A stretch of DNA of 59,257 nt, from the NCBI GenBank assembly GCA_947453155.1, contig CANGFE010000008.1, positions 1 to 59,257 on the forward strand. The letters run 5' to 3'. Positions within the stretch are counted from its first letter, which is position 1; every line of letters starts with the position of its first letter. Below are positions 27,971 to 35,995 of this stretch, one piece after another. Both the position numbers and the translations under genes were made by a program. The notes beneath the pieces were generated by a model, which was not told the DNA's origin, did no database searches, and was given only the letters and a program-made list of their open reading frames with translations. The DNA is from Beijerinckiaceae bacterium (GTDB taxonomy: Bacteria > Pseudomonadota > Alphaproteobacteria > Rhizobiales > Beijerinckiaceae).

Positions 27971-29011
27971 ATGGGTACGTTCAAGAAACCCGCTATTTAC
28001 ACCACGATCTTGCTGTCAGGCCTGACGGTGACGAGTGCGGTTCGCGCAGATGCGATTGCTGATTTTTATCACGGCAAGACGATGCAGATGATCATCGCCA
28101 CATCACCGGGCGGCGATTACGACACGCGCGGACGCTTGCTCGCGCGACACATGAATCGCCTCATTCCCGGCGAGCCCACCATTGTTCCGCAAAACATGCC
28201 AGGCGGTGTCGGCATTGCTGCTGCCAATCATATGGCGGCAGCTGCGCCACGCGATGGGACGGTGCTGCATATGCTGATGCAGAATATGCCAGCCCATCAA
28301 GCGATCGGCGGACAGGGCGTAAAATTCGACACGCGCAAATTGATCTTCATCGGCAACACGACCGACACGCCCAATGTCATCAATTCCTGGCACACAACAG
28401 GCATCACCAAAATCGAGCAGGTAAAAACGCAAGAGCTGATCGTCGGCGCAGCTGGCACAGCAACACCTGCGGCTTATTATCCGGCAGCGCTCAATGCGAT
28501 GGCGGGCACGAAATTCAAAATCGTCGCGGGTTATCCGGGCGGCAATGATGTCAATCTCGCCATGGAAAAAGGCGAAGTCGGCGGGCGCGGCTCGAACAGC
28601 TGGGCCTCCTGGAAGAGCCTCAATCCGAAATGGATTGCCGAAGGCAAGGTTCATATTCTCGTGCAGATCGGCCTGCAGCGCGCCAAAGACCTGCCCGATG
28701 TGCCGCTGCTCTTCGAATTGGCCACCAATGAGGTCGACCGCGAAGTGCTGCGCTTCATCTCGGCCGATACGGCCATTTCGCGCTCCGCTGTCACCACGCC
28801 CGAAGTCCCGCCGGAGCGCGTGAAGGCTTTGCGCAAGGCCTTTATGGATACGATGAAGGACCCCCAATTCCTTGGCGAAGCCAATAAAATGGGCCTCGAT
28901 ATTTCACCCCTGTCGGGCGAAGAGTCACAGGCGGTGGCCGACAAGATCGTCGCAGCCCGGCCAGAAGTCATTGAACGGGCTAAGCTTATCCTTGAGGGGA
29001 CGGGAAAATAG
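27971..29011 (+). CDS. TctC-like periplasmic binding protein 2, atypical subfamily
   Basis: The 346-residue secreted protein has a signal peptide ending near TSAVRADA. It is a distant TctC relative. The first loop reads SPGGDYDTRGRLLARHMNR followed by IPGEPTIVPQNMPGG, a pattern shared with two other binding proteins here (46823-47860 and 49291-50301) but not with the first. The ligand is unknown. GGGGAGGA gives a strong ribosome binding site. It is the second gene of a two-gene unit, and the next gene (an exporter) starts 73 bases on without a similar leader. Confidence 0.85.
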   Translation: MGTFKKPAIYTTILLSGLTVTSAVRADAIADFYHGKTMQMIIATSPGGDYDTRGRLLARHMNRLIPGEPTIVPQNMPGGVGIAAANHMAAAAPRDGTVLHMLMQNMPAHQAIGGQGVKFDTRKLIFIGNTTDTPNVINSWHTTGITKIEQVKTQELIVGAAGTATPAAYYPAALNAMAGTKFKIVAGYPGGNDVNLAMEKGEVGGRGSNSWASWKSLNPKWIAEGKVHILVQIGLQRAKDLPDVPLLFELATNEVDREVLRFISADTAISRSAVTTPEVPPERVKALRKAFMDTMKDPQFLGEANKMGLDISPLSGEESQAVADKIVAARPEVIERAKLILEGTGK

Positions 29012-29084
29012 GCCCTCCCTCAGGGTTAACCGCGTGAGGGGAAACTCCTTGCCCTGACAGGCGGGGGCCTTTAGCACGTGGGGC

Positions 29085-30890
29085 ATGTCAGAAACGTCCG
29101 CCGACCGCGATCAATATAGCTCCCTCGCCCTGCTCAAAAGGCTGGTGCGGGAGCATGGTCGCCAGCATGTTCGCTCCTATCTGCTTGCCGCACTTTTGAT
29201 GAGCATTGGCGCAGGCGCGACCGCGCTTTCAGCTTGGATGCTGAAGCCCGTGCTCAACCACATGGTCGACGGCGAGGGTTTCAAGACACTGCAATTTCTC
29301 GCTGGCGGCGTGACTGTTTTGTTCTTTGTGCGCGGTCTCGCCACTTGGGGCTATCAAGTTGTGCTGGCCCGCACGGGCAACCGCATTGTGGCGGGCGTGC
29401 AGCGTCGGCTTTACGAACACCTGCTTCAGCAGGATATGCGCTTCTTTCATTCGCGCCATTCGACCGAATTGATGACGCATCTGGGCGGCGCAGCGAGCGG
29501 CGTGCGCGATGCTTTGCAAGTCGTCATCACGGGTGCCGGCCGCGATGTGTTGACGCTGGTCGGCCTGATCATTGTGATGATTGTGCAAGATCCGGTGATG
29601 GCGCTGATTGCTTTGTCGATCATGCCGGTAGGCGGCTATGCGCTCAATCGATTGATCCGCCGTGTGCGCCAATCGGCGCGCCGTTCTTTCGCGGGCTCGG
29701 CTGTTATTCTGGAAACGATTCAGGAAACAGTGCAGGGCATTCGCATCGTCAAAAGCTTCAATCTCGAAAATACCATGCGCAGGCGCATGAATGATGCAGT
29801 GCGCGAAGTTGAACGCTCAGTCAATCGCATGGCGATGGGCCAAGCCATTTCAAGCCCGATCTCCGATGCGGTGGCCGGCATTGCGATTGGCGCGGTGATT
29901 TTTTACGGGTCCTGGCGTGTGTCGATTGCAGGCGCTGATCCGGGCTCGTTCTTTTCTTTCGTCGGCGCTTTGCTGATGGCCTATGAGCCCGGCAAAAAGC
30001 TCGCGCGTCTGCATCTCGATATTCAGAACGGCCTGACCGGCGCGCGCATGATTTACGAAGTGCTCGATACGCCCGCCCAGGAAGTGCCGCAGGAGGGCCT
30101 GCCGGAGCTTCGTGTCTCAGCGGGGCGCATTGCTTTCGAAAATGTTCGCTTCAGCTATCGCGAAGGCGAAAGCGTGCTGGATGGCATCAATCTCGTCGCT
30201 GAACCCAATGCGACAACCGCTTTGGTTGGCCCGTCAGGTGGTGGCAAATCCACCATCATTGCTTTGATTCAGCGCTTCTTCCGGCCGGAAGATGGACGCG
30301 TCACCATTGATGGCCAGAATATGATGGATGTTGATTTGGCGTCGCTGCGCGACAAAATCGCTTTCGTTTCGCAAGATATTTTCCTCTTCCGCGGCACCAT
30401 TCGCGACAATATTGCCATGGGCAAAGTGGGCGCGAGCGACGAGGAAATTATCAATGCCGCCCGGATGGCCAATGCGCATGATTTCATCATCGGCTTTGCC
30501 ACCGGCTATGACACGAATGTCGGCGAACAGGGCGCGCAACTCTCGGGCGGCCAGCGCCAGCGCATCGCCATTGCGCGCGCCTTTCTGAAAAATGCGCCGA
30601 TCATTCTGCTGGATGAACCAACCGCTGCGCTCGATTCCGAATCCGAACGCGAAGTGCAAAAGGCGCTTGATTCCCTGCGCCATGGCCGCACGACCATTGT
30701 CGTGGCGCACCGTCTGCAAACCATTGTCAATTCAGACCGGATCTGTGTGATTGAAAACGGCCGCGCCGTTGAAAATGGCACGCATGAGGAATTGATTGCC
30801 GCGAAGGGCACCTATCACACATTCTTCGCGACGCAATTTGGCGAAAGCGCAACGCCCGTTAAATTTGGGGCCGCAACGCGTTCGCACTAA
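29085..30890 (+). CDS. MsbA-like ABC exporter (fused membrane and ATPase domains)
   Basis: The 601-residue half-transporter has six predicted membrane helices in residues 25-310 and an ATPase domain with GPSGGGKST, the signature LSGGQRQRIAIARAF, Walker B IILLDEPTAALD and the H-loop VAHRLQT. It most resembles MsbA-type lipid flippases; the adjacent convergent O-antigen-ligase-like gene supports a lipopolysaccharide or glycolipid role. Drug or peptide export is possible. The last 32 bases overlap the 3' end of that opposite-strand gene. Confidence 0.87.
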   Translation: MSETSADRDQYSSLALLKRLVREHGRQHVRSYLLAALLMSIGAGATALSAWMLKPVLNHMVDGEGFKTLQFLAGGVTVLFFVRGLATWGYQVVLARTGNRIVAGVQRRLYEHLLQQDMRFFHSRHSTELMTHLGGAASGVRDALQVVITGAGRDVLTLVGLIIVMIVQDPVMALIALSIMPVGGYALNRLIRRVRQSARRSFAGSAVILETIQETVQGIRIVKSFNLENTMRRRMNDAVREVERSVNRMAMGQAISSPISDAVAGIAIGAVIFYGSWRVSIAGADPGSFFSFVGALLMAYEPGKKLARLHLDIQNGLTGARMIYEVLDTPAQEVPQEGLPELRVSAGRIAFENVRFSYREGESVLDGINLVAEPNATTALVGPSGGGKSTIIALIQRFFRPEDGRVTIDGQNMMDVDLASLRDKIAFVSQDIFLFRGTIRDNIAMGKVGASDEEIINAARMANAHDFIIGFATGYDTNVGEQGAQLSGGQRQRIAIARAFLKNAPIILLDEPTAALDSESEREVQKALDSLRHGRTTIVVAHRLQTIVNSDRICVIENGRAVENGTHEELIAAKGTYHTFFATQFGESATPVKFGAATRSH

Positions 30891-32088
30891 TGCTCTTCGC
30901 ACTCGGGCGCTCAGTGCGATACTGACCCTTCGCCACCAGCGCGAAGAGAATACCGACCACAGACAGAATGGTGATCCACCAGATCTGCGCGGTCACAAGG
31001 CCAGAGATTGCAATCACACCACCACAGACCAGCGCGCCCTGCAGAAAGCCTGTCAGGGGCTTTGGTAATTTGGCTGTTGCGTGGAAGGCGAGAAAAACAA
31101 GAGCTGCAAGCGCCGCAGCGCCAATGATGCCAAGCTCGTACCAAACTTCGAAAATGACGCTGCGCGGCATGGCGGTAGGCAAAAAGCCCATTTGGAAGCC
31201 GCGCGCCACCGTATCATAGCCATGACCTGCGAGCAGTCGCAGACCTTCCGACGTAAAGAAAGCCTCTGCTGTCTGCATCGAAACTGCGAAAGCATGTGTG
31301 CTCGAGCGCAGAATGGGTGCCAATGCAAAAGGCATGGCGGGTGCCAACAAGATCAGAATGGCAAAGGCAATGCCAATGCCGCGCCCGATTTTCATCTGCG
31401 ATGAATTGGACAGCGAAAAGACAATTGCGCCCGCCGCCAAAGCGCCAAGGGCGGCCGGCATCCACACAGCAATAATCGCCGCAGAAACGGCAACAGCCAG
31501 AAGTCCCGCCGACATCCAGCGATCACGCACAGCCAAAGCCGCCAGAGCTGGCCAGAGCATCATGCACATGGTGAGCGAGACACGATCCAGCGTGGAGGTT
31601 TCAATGTCTTGTGCGACAGCGGGCGGGGCCATGATGGAAATGATGAGCGTCGCTATAGCGCCAAGGCCTAGACCCAGCGGCAGCAAATAAAGATTGGATG
31701 TTTTGCTATGCGCCGGCAAAGCAGCGGCCGTTGCCATGGCGAAGAGCAATGTGCCTGCCGTCTTGAAATAGCGCTCGCCAGCAATAGCCGTGAAGGGCGT
31801 CCAGAGCAGGCTCAGCAAGCCCCAACCCAAGAGAAACAAGGTCATCAGGCAAAGCGGCGAAGCAATCGCGCTCGTCAGCCGCTCCATATGCGCGCGCTTG
31901 GGGTCCAATAGGACGCCGAAGAGGATCAGCGCCGCGCCCACCGGCATGAGCGTGAAGATCAGACGGCGCGACATAAGCGAGCCTGCAGGCACGCCAATGG
32001 CCAGAACCGCCACGCCCAAGCGAATGAGCAAAGCAGCCGCCTGGCGGGCGGGATCATCGAAAGAGCGGGATGGGTGCGGATCAGCCAT
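30859..32088 (-). CDS. O-antigen ligase / polymerase-like membrane protein
   Basis: The 409-residue protein is almost wholly hydrophobic, with about 10-12 membrane helices. A larger loop holds the Wzy_C-like segment GHGYDTVARGFQMGF, then VWYELGIIGAAALAAL, resembling the conserved region of WaaL/Wzy glycan ligases and polymerases. Those proteins join O-antigen or capsule units in the periplasmic leaflet. The assignment rests on topology and this segment, not on strong identity. It overlaps the MsbA-like gene tail to tail by 32 bases. No glycosyltransferases are close, so the glycan is unknown. Confidence 0.68.
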   Translation of the reverse strand: MADPHPSRSFDDPARQAAALLIRLGVAVLAIGVPAGSLMSRRLIFTLMPVGAALILFGVLLDPKRAHMERLTSAIASPLCLMTLFLLGWGLLSLLWTPFTAIAGERYFKTAGTLLFAMATAAALPAHSKTSNLYLLPLGLGLGAIATLIISIMAPPAVAQDIETSTLDRVSLTMCMMLWPALAALAVRDRWMSAGLLAVAVSAAIIAVWMPAALGALAAGAIVFSLSNSSQMKIGRGIGIAFAILILLAPAMPFALAPILRSSTHAFAVSMQTAEAFFTSEGLRLLAGHGYDTVARGFQMGFLPTAMPRSVIFEVWYELGIIGAAALAALVFLAFHATAKLPKPLTGFLQGALVCGGVIAISGLVTAQIWWITILSVVGILFALVAKGQYRTERPSAKSISANALRPQI

Positions 32089-32203
32089 GGGTTCGGTCAG
32101 AAATGAGGGTCACGAATGTTAGACCTGCGCCGGTTAGGATGATGTTACCGAAACTTGGGGTCGAATTCTGTGCACCCCATACCACAGCCCGCTCAAAAGC
32201 GCG

Positions 32204-32626
32204 TCAGCTGTCGGCCTTGGGCTTGCGGCGCATCGCCTTCACCTCACCCCGGGCAGCCTTGCCCTCGCGGCGGCGGATTTTTGAGGCGAAAGTGGGCTTT
32301 GTCGGGCGGCGGATGATCACGGGCTTTGCAGCTTCTTCAATCAGCGCGATCAGTCGCTCCAGAGCATCCTGACGATTGCGCTCTTGCGTCCGAAAGCGCT
32401 GGGCGATGATGACAATCACCCCTTCACGGGTGGCACGCCGCCCGGCCAAGCGAATCAGGCGCTCGCGCACTGGGTCAGAGAGATTGGGCGAAGCTGCCGC
32501 ATCAAAGCGCAATTGCACGGCGCTCGAGACTTTATTGACATTCTGCCCGCCCGGGCCTGAGGCCCGGACGAAGCTTTCTTCAATCTCGCTCTCATCAAGC
32601 GATATGCGATTGGTGACGCGGATCAT
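32204..32626 (-). CDS. arfB: Peptidyl-tRNA hydrolase ArfB (ribosome rescue)
   Basis: The 140-residue protein has the release-factor GGQ motif in RASGPGGQNVNK at residues 26-28 and a basic C-terminal tail rich in Arg and Lys, which in ArfB/YaeJ enters the empty mRNA channel of stalled ribosomes. It rescues ribosomes on non-stop mRNA without tmRNA. The start is the ATG at 32626; a TTG two codons upstream (32632) is possible, and neither has a strong ribosome binding site. It lies 36 bases after the TPP-enzyme gene on the same strand and could be read from that promoter. Confidence 0.92.
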   Translation of the reverse strand: MIRVTNRISLDESEIEESFVRASGPGGQNVNKVSSAVQLRFDAAASPNLSDPVRERLIRLAGRRATREGVIVIIAQRFRTQERNRQDALERLIALIEEAAKPVIIRRPTKPTFASKIRRREGKAARGEVKAMRRKPKADS

Positions 32627-32662
32627 CGGCAAAAGCTAAGCGCTTTGCCCGATGATGTCACT

Positions 32663-34498
32663 TCACTCGCGCCGACCCGCTGTATGGCCGCGATTGCCCT
32701 CGCCCGGAGCGCCGACATCGATCAAAGCTTCGATGACATAGGGCTTGCCTTCGCGCACGGCTTTTTCACCACGCAACAAAGCGGCCGCAAGTTCGGCTGC
32801 CGTTGCAAATGGACCTTCACCCGCCACACCTTGCGCACGCGCCAGACCCACGAGATCAACCGGCGGATCACTCATCTCCTGACCGACGAATTTATTCTCG
32901 ACCGGGCGACCGCGCTTCTTGGCCATCAATTCCTGATGCGCGACGTCATTGTAATAAACGCGGTTGTTGGCAATCACGAGAAGCAGCGGAATGCCCATAT
33001 GAGCTGCGGTCCAAAGTGCGCTTCCACCCATGCAGAAATCGCCATCACCCACGACACCCACACAGAGGCGGCCAGAATCTTTTAGCGCGAGCGCTGTGCC
33101 GATGGCATTGGCCGGGCCCGACCCCACACCGCCACCGCCATCAAAGCCGACATAATCCAAAGGTCCTTTGAAATCGACGGTTTCTGACGGCCAGCCGAGC
33201 GAGAAGCCAGCCATGGTGACGTCACGCGTCTCGGTAAATTCGCGCATGACGAGGGCGAGATCTTTCAAACCCATCATGCCTTCGCTGCGCGGCTTTGGCA
33301 GTGGTGCCGCGTTGCGTGCAGGCCATTTGGCTGGCGACTTTTCTTTTGTGCCACGCAAACGATGAACCGCGTCGATCAATGGGCGAATGAGCTCATTGGG
33401 CGACGCGAGAATTTTGAGATCGCAAGCCGGTAGGCCGAAATAATCCATGTTCCAGCCGTTGTGGAGATATTCATCGAGCGAGCAATGAATGATTTTGGCA
33501 TCAACGGGCACATTCTTGCCGAGCGTTTGCGAGAAATGACCTTTGAGATCCATCCAATCGAGCGAGAGGATAACGTCGGCTTCTTTTGTCGCTTGTGTTG
33601 TCGCGGGCGAGGGACGGAAACGCGGCTCGAAAGCATGCAGAGGATGCGCGGTCGGGAATGAAGCGGCTGTTTTCATATCGGTCAAAACCAGCGCGCCCAA
33701 AGCTTCAGCCAAAGCAACGCGTGCATCCCAATCTTCTTGCGAGCGCGAAACGCGGCCCATCAAAATCATCGGCTTTTTGGCGTTGACCAAGAGACGCGCG
33801 GCTTCTTCGACAGCTTCAACGGAAGGCGCAGGTGCGCAACCGGGCTGATGGCGCGCGGGATCGGGGAAATGGACCGGACCCTCAAGCTTTGATTCCTGCA
33901 AAGCGACATCGAGGCAGACATAGGTCGGTCCGCGCGGCTCTGTGGCAGCAATCTGATGCGCGCGCATCATGGCTTCGAGCGTGGCGCCAACCGAGCGGGG
34001 CTCGTCATCCCATTTTGTGTAATGGCGAATCAAAGCGCCCTGATCTTTGGCGGTGTGAATCCAGTCAATCCATGGGCGGCGCTCTTCCGCATCGCCCGGA
34101 CCTGTCGCACCCAGCATGAAGACGGGCGCGCGACCGCACCAAGCATTGAAGATCGCCATGGTCGCATGCATCAGGCCGACATTGGAATGAAGTGCCACGC
34201 CCATCGGCTTTTCGGTGACTTTGGCATAGCCCTGCGCAATGGCGACCGCATGTTCTTCATGCAGGCAGACCAGCATTTGCGGATCGCGATTGCCCAGATA
34301 ATTGACCATGGAATCATGCAGGCCGCGATAGCTCGCACCCGGCGTCAGCGCGATATAGCGCAAGTCGAGACGGCGCAGCATTTCGGCCATGGCGTCCGAA
34401 GCCCAGCCCATTTCGGCATTGCTGGCTTTTTGCAGCTGATCCTTGTCCGGGAAAGTGGCGGTGGCGAGTTTAATGTCTTGCTTCTTGGCGTCCGTCAT
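32663..34498 (-). CDS. Thiamine-diphosphate-dependent enzyme, acetolactate-synthase-like
   Basis: The 611-residue protein has three typical domains: an N-terminal pyrimidine-binding domain with the catalytic glutamate in LHEEHAVAIAQGYA, a central domain (KKPMILMGRVS), and a C-terminal diphosphate-binding domain with GDGDFCMGG and, after the usual spacing, ANNRVYYND (GDG-NN motif). Relatives include acetolactate synthase, benzoylformate decarboxylase and oxalyl-CoA decarboxylase. None of these can be assigned from sequence alone. The start at 34498 is set by CGGGAGGA six bases upstream. It is divergent from a secreted isochorismatase-like gene with 155 bases between them. A 2-keto-acid decarboxylase or ligase acting on an imported acid is my inference. 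Confidence 0.85.
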   Translation of the reverse strand: MTDAKKQDIKLATATFPDKDQLQKASNAEMGWASDAMAEMLRRLDLRYIALTPGASYRGLHDSMVNYLGNRDPQMLVCLHEEHAVAIAQGYAKVTEKPMGVALHSNVGLMHATMAIFNAWCGRAPVFMLGATGPGDAEERRPWIDWIHTAKDQGALIRHYTKWDDEPRSVGATLEAMMRAHQIAATEPRGPTYVCLDVALQESKLEGPVHFPDPARHQPGCAPAPSVEAVEEAARLLVNAKKPMILMGRVSRSQEDWDARVALAEALGALVLTDMKTAASFPTAHPLHAFEPRFRPSPATTQATKEADVILSLDWMDLKGHFSQTLGKNVPVDAKIIHCSLDEYLHNGWNMDYFGLPACDLKILASPNELIRPLIDAVHRLRGTKEKSPAKWPARNAAPLPKPRSEGMMGLKDLALVMREFTETRDVTMAGFSLGWPSETVDFKGPLDYVGFDGGGGVGSGPANAIGTALALKDSGRLCVGVVGDGDFCMGGSALWTAAHMGIPLLLVIANNRVYYNDVAHQELMAKKRGRPVENKFVGQEMSDPPVDLVGLARAQGVAGEGPFATAAELAAALLRGEKAVREGKPYVIEALIDVGAPGEGNRGHTAGRRE

Positions 34499-34653
34499 TT
34501 TGTCCTCCCGGGGCTCTTGGCAATGCGGCCCTTTGAATGGACGCGATCTTAGAGGAAAGCGCTCCCCCAGAGCAAGCAATGCGGGCTTTCACTCTGCAAG
34601 AAGCGCGGCTAGCATGAGGCCAAGGCCGATCAAGAGCCGAAAGGGAGGATGCC

Positions 34654-35286
34654 ATGGATATGAGAAAGCTTTTGGCTTGCGCTTTTATTGCCGGTGCAGG
34701 CTTTGTGGGAACCGCGCGCGCGGATGCCATTTCTGATTGGAAAGATCTCGCTTTCCCGCCAGCACCAGAGTTGAAGCCGGCGAAAGTCGATCCCGCAACA
34801 ACCGCGCTGCTGCTGCTCGATTTCACCAATCAAACCTGCACGCCGGAACGCCGTCCGCGCTGCGCCGCGCAAGTGCCGGGTCTTGCCAAATTGCTTGGCG
34901 AAGCACGCGCCAAAAACATGATGGTGATCTACAGCGTGGCGACCGCAGGCTCGGACCGCAAAGATATTCTGGCTCCACTCGCCGCGCGTGATGGCGATCC
35001 GGTTCTGCCTCCGCTCGGGCCTGACAAATTCATCGCCAGCGATTTCGAAAAAATGCTGAAAGACCGCAAGATCGAAACATTAATCGTTACCGGCACGGCC
35101 GCACATACATCTGTTCTACACACAGGTGGCGAAGCGGTTTTGCGCGGCTTCAAAGTTGTCGTGCCGGTGGATGGCATGTCCTCGAATGAAGCCTTCAGCG
35201 AAGCCTATACGGCTTGGCACATGGTCAATGCTGCACGCATCATGAATGGCGTGACGCTGACGCGCGTGAATATGATCTCGTTTTAA
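34654..35286 (+). CDS. Secreted isochorismatase-fold protein A, cysteine nucleophile absent
   Basis: The 210-residue protein has a signal peptide (cleavage near ARADA) and an isochorismatase/cysteine-hydrolase domain. Asp56 in LLLDF and Lys125 in DKF match the general catalytic Asp and Lys, but the usual nucleophilic cysteine position is Ser153 in GTAAHTSVL. EntB and PhzD, which cleave a vinyl ether, also lack this cysteine, so hydrolysis without it is possible. Cys62 and Cys70 flank an RPR motif and could form a disulfide. It resembles the protein at 35346-35975 (about 40 % by eye), including the same C-terminal MISF. AAGGGAGGA gives a strong ribosome binding site. Substrate unknown. Confidence 0.8.
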   Translation: MDMRKLLACAFIAGAGFVGTARADAISDWKDLAFPPAPELKPAKVDPATTALLLLDFTNQTCTPERRPRCAAQVPGLAKLLGEARAKNMMVIYSVATAGSDRKDILAPLAARDGDPVLPPLGPDKFIASDFEKMLKDRKIETLIVTGTAAHTSVLHTGGEAVLRGFKVVVPVDGMSSNEAFSEAYTAWHMVNAARIMNGVTLTRVNMISF

Positions 35287-35293
35287 AAACAAA

Positions 35294-35325
35294 AAGCGCC
35301 GCCGTGCTGGAGCAGGGCGGCGCTT
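35294..35325. terminator. Hairpin between convergent isochorismatase-like genes
   Basis: A 10-bp stem AAGCGCCGCC / GGCGGCGCTT with a 12-base loop sits eight bases after the first gene's stop. An A-run to its left becomes a T-run on the minus strand, so it can terminate the minus-strand gene; on the plus strand the T-run is short. Confidence 0.65.
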
Positions 35326-35345
35326 CATGTCTGGCGCAAGATTTC

Positions 35346-35975
35346 TTAGAAAGAAATCATATCCGTCTTGGTGAGCTTGACGCGATCGGCAAGACCGGGG
35401 CCATTGACCAGCTGCCAGGCGACAATCTGTTCTGACCAGGCATTATTGCCGGACATGCCATCAATCGGCAGCAGCACATCATAATTGCGGAAGGCCGCGC
35501 CAGTTGCCGTGTAAAGCACCGCGCCGTTCGATGCCGTACCGACCGGAATTACAGTCTTGATGCCCTTGTCTTTGAGGATCTTGTCGAGATCGGTTCCCAA
35601 AAACTTGTCTGCTCGCGCAGCAACAATCGGTTCGCCTGCTTGTGCGGCCAATTCCGGCAAGAAATTGGTCATGACAGGATCATTGCCAGTCACGGCATAA
35701 ACAACCGTCACGCCCTTTGCGCGCGCATCCGCGAGAAGCTTTTTGACCGGCGCAATGGTCGCCACACAACGCGGGCGTGCTTGCTCGGTGCAAGACGTTT
35801 TCATGAAATCCATGACGATCAAAGCCGTGGTCTTCACATCGGGCGTTGCTTTCTGCAAAGCAGGCATGTCAGGGGCTTTGATGCTGCCCCATTCAGCAGA
35901 CAGATCGGCTGCCTGAACAGAAGCACCAAATGCGGCCAAGAGAGCTGCTGCGAGGATAGTCTTTATTTTCTTCAT
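35346..35975 (-). CDS. Secreted isochorismatase-fold protein B, cysteine nucleophile absent
   Basis: The 209-residue protein has a signal peptide ending near SVQAAD and the same fold as its neighbour. Asp56 (VMDF) and Lys124 (DKF) are kept, while the nucleophile position is Ala152 in GTASNGAVL. Cys62 and Cys70 fall at exactly the same residue numbers as in protein A, bracketing a shared RPR, and both end in MISF. It is therefore a diverged duplicate, now in convergent orientation. It may be an EntB/PhzD-like hydrolase or a non-catalytic binding protein. AAGGAG precedes the ATG. The Vgb/heme gene lies upstream on the same strand, 20 bases away, so the two are probably cotranscribed. Confidence 0.8.
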   Translation of the reverse strand: MKKIKTILAAALLAAFGASVQAADLSAEWGSIKAPDMPALQKATPDVKTTALIVMDFMKTSCTEQARPRCVATIAPVKKLLADARAKGVTVVYAVTGNDPVMTNFLPELAAQAGEPIVAARADKFLGTDLDKILKDKGIKTVIPVGTASNGAVLYTATGAAFRNYDVLLPIDGMSGNNAWSEQIVAWQLVNGPGLADRVKLTKTDMISF

Positions 35976-35995
35976 CTTGTTTCTCCTTCAAGCTG

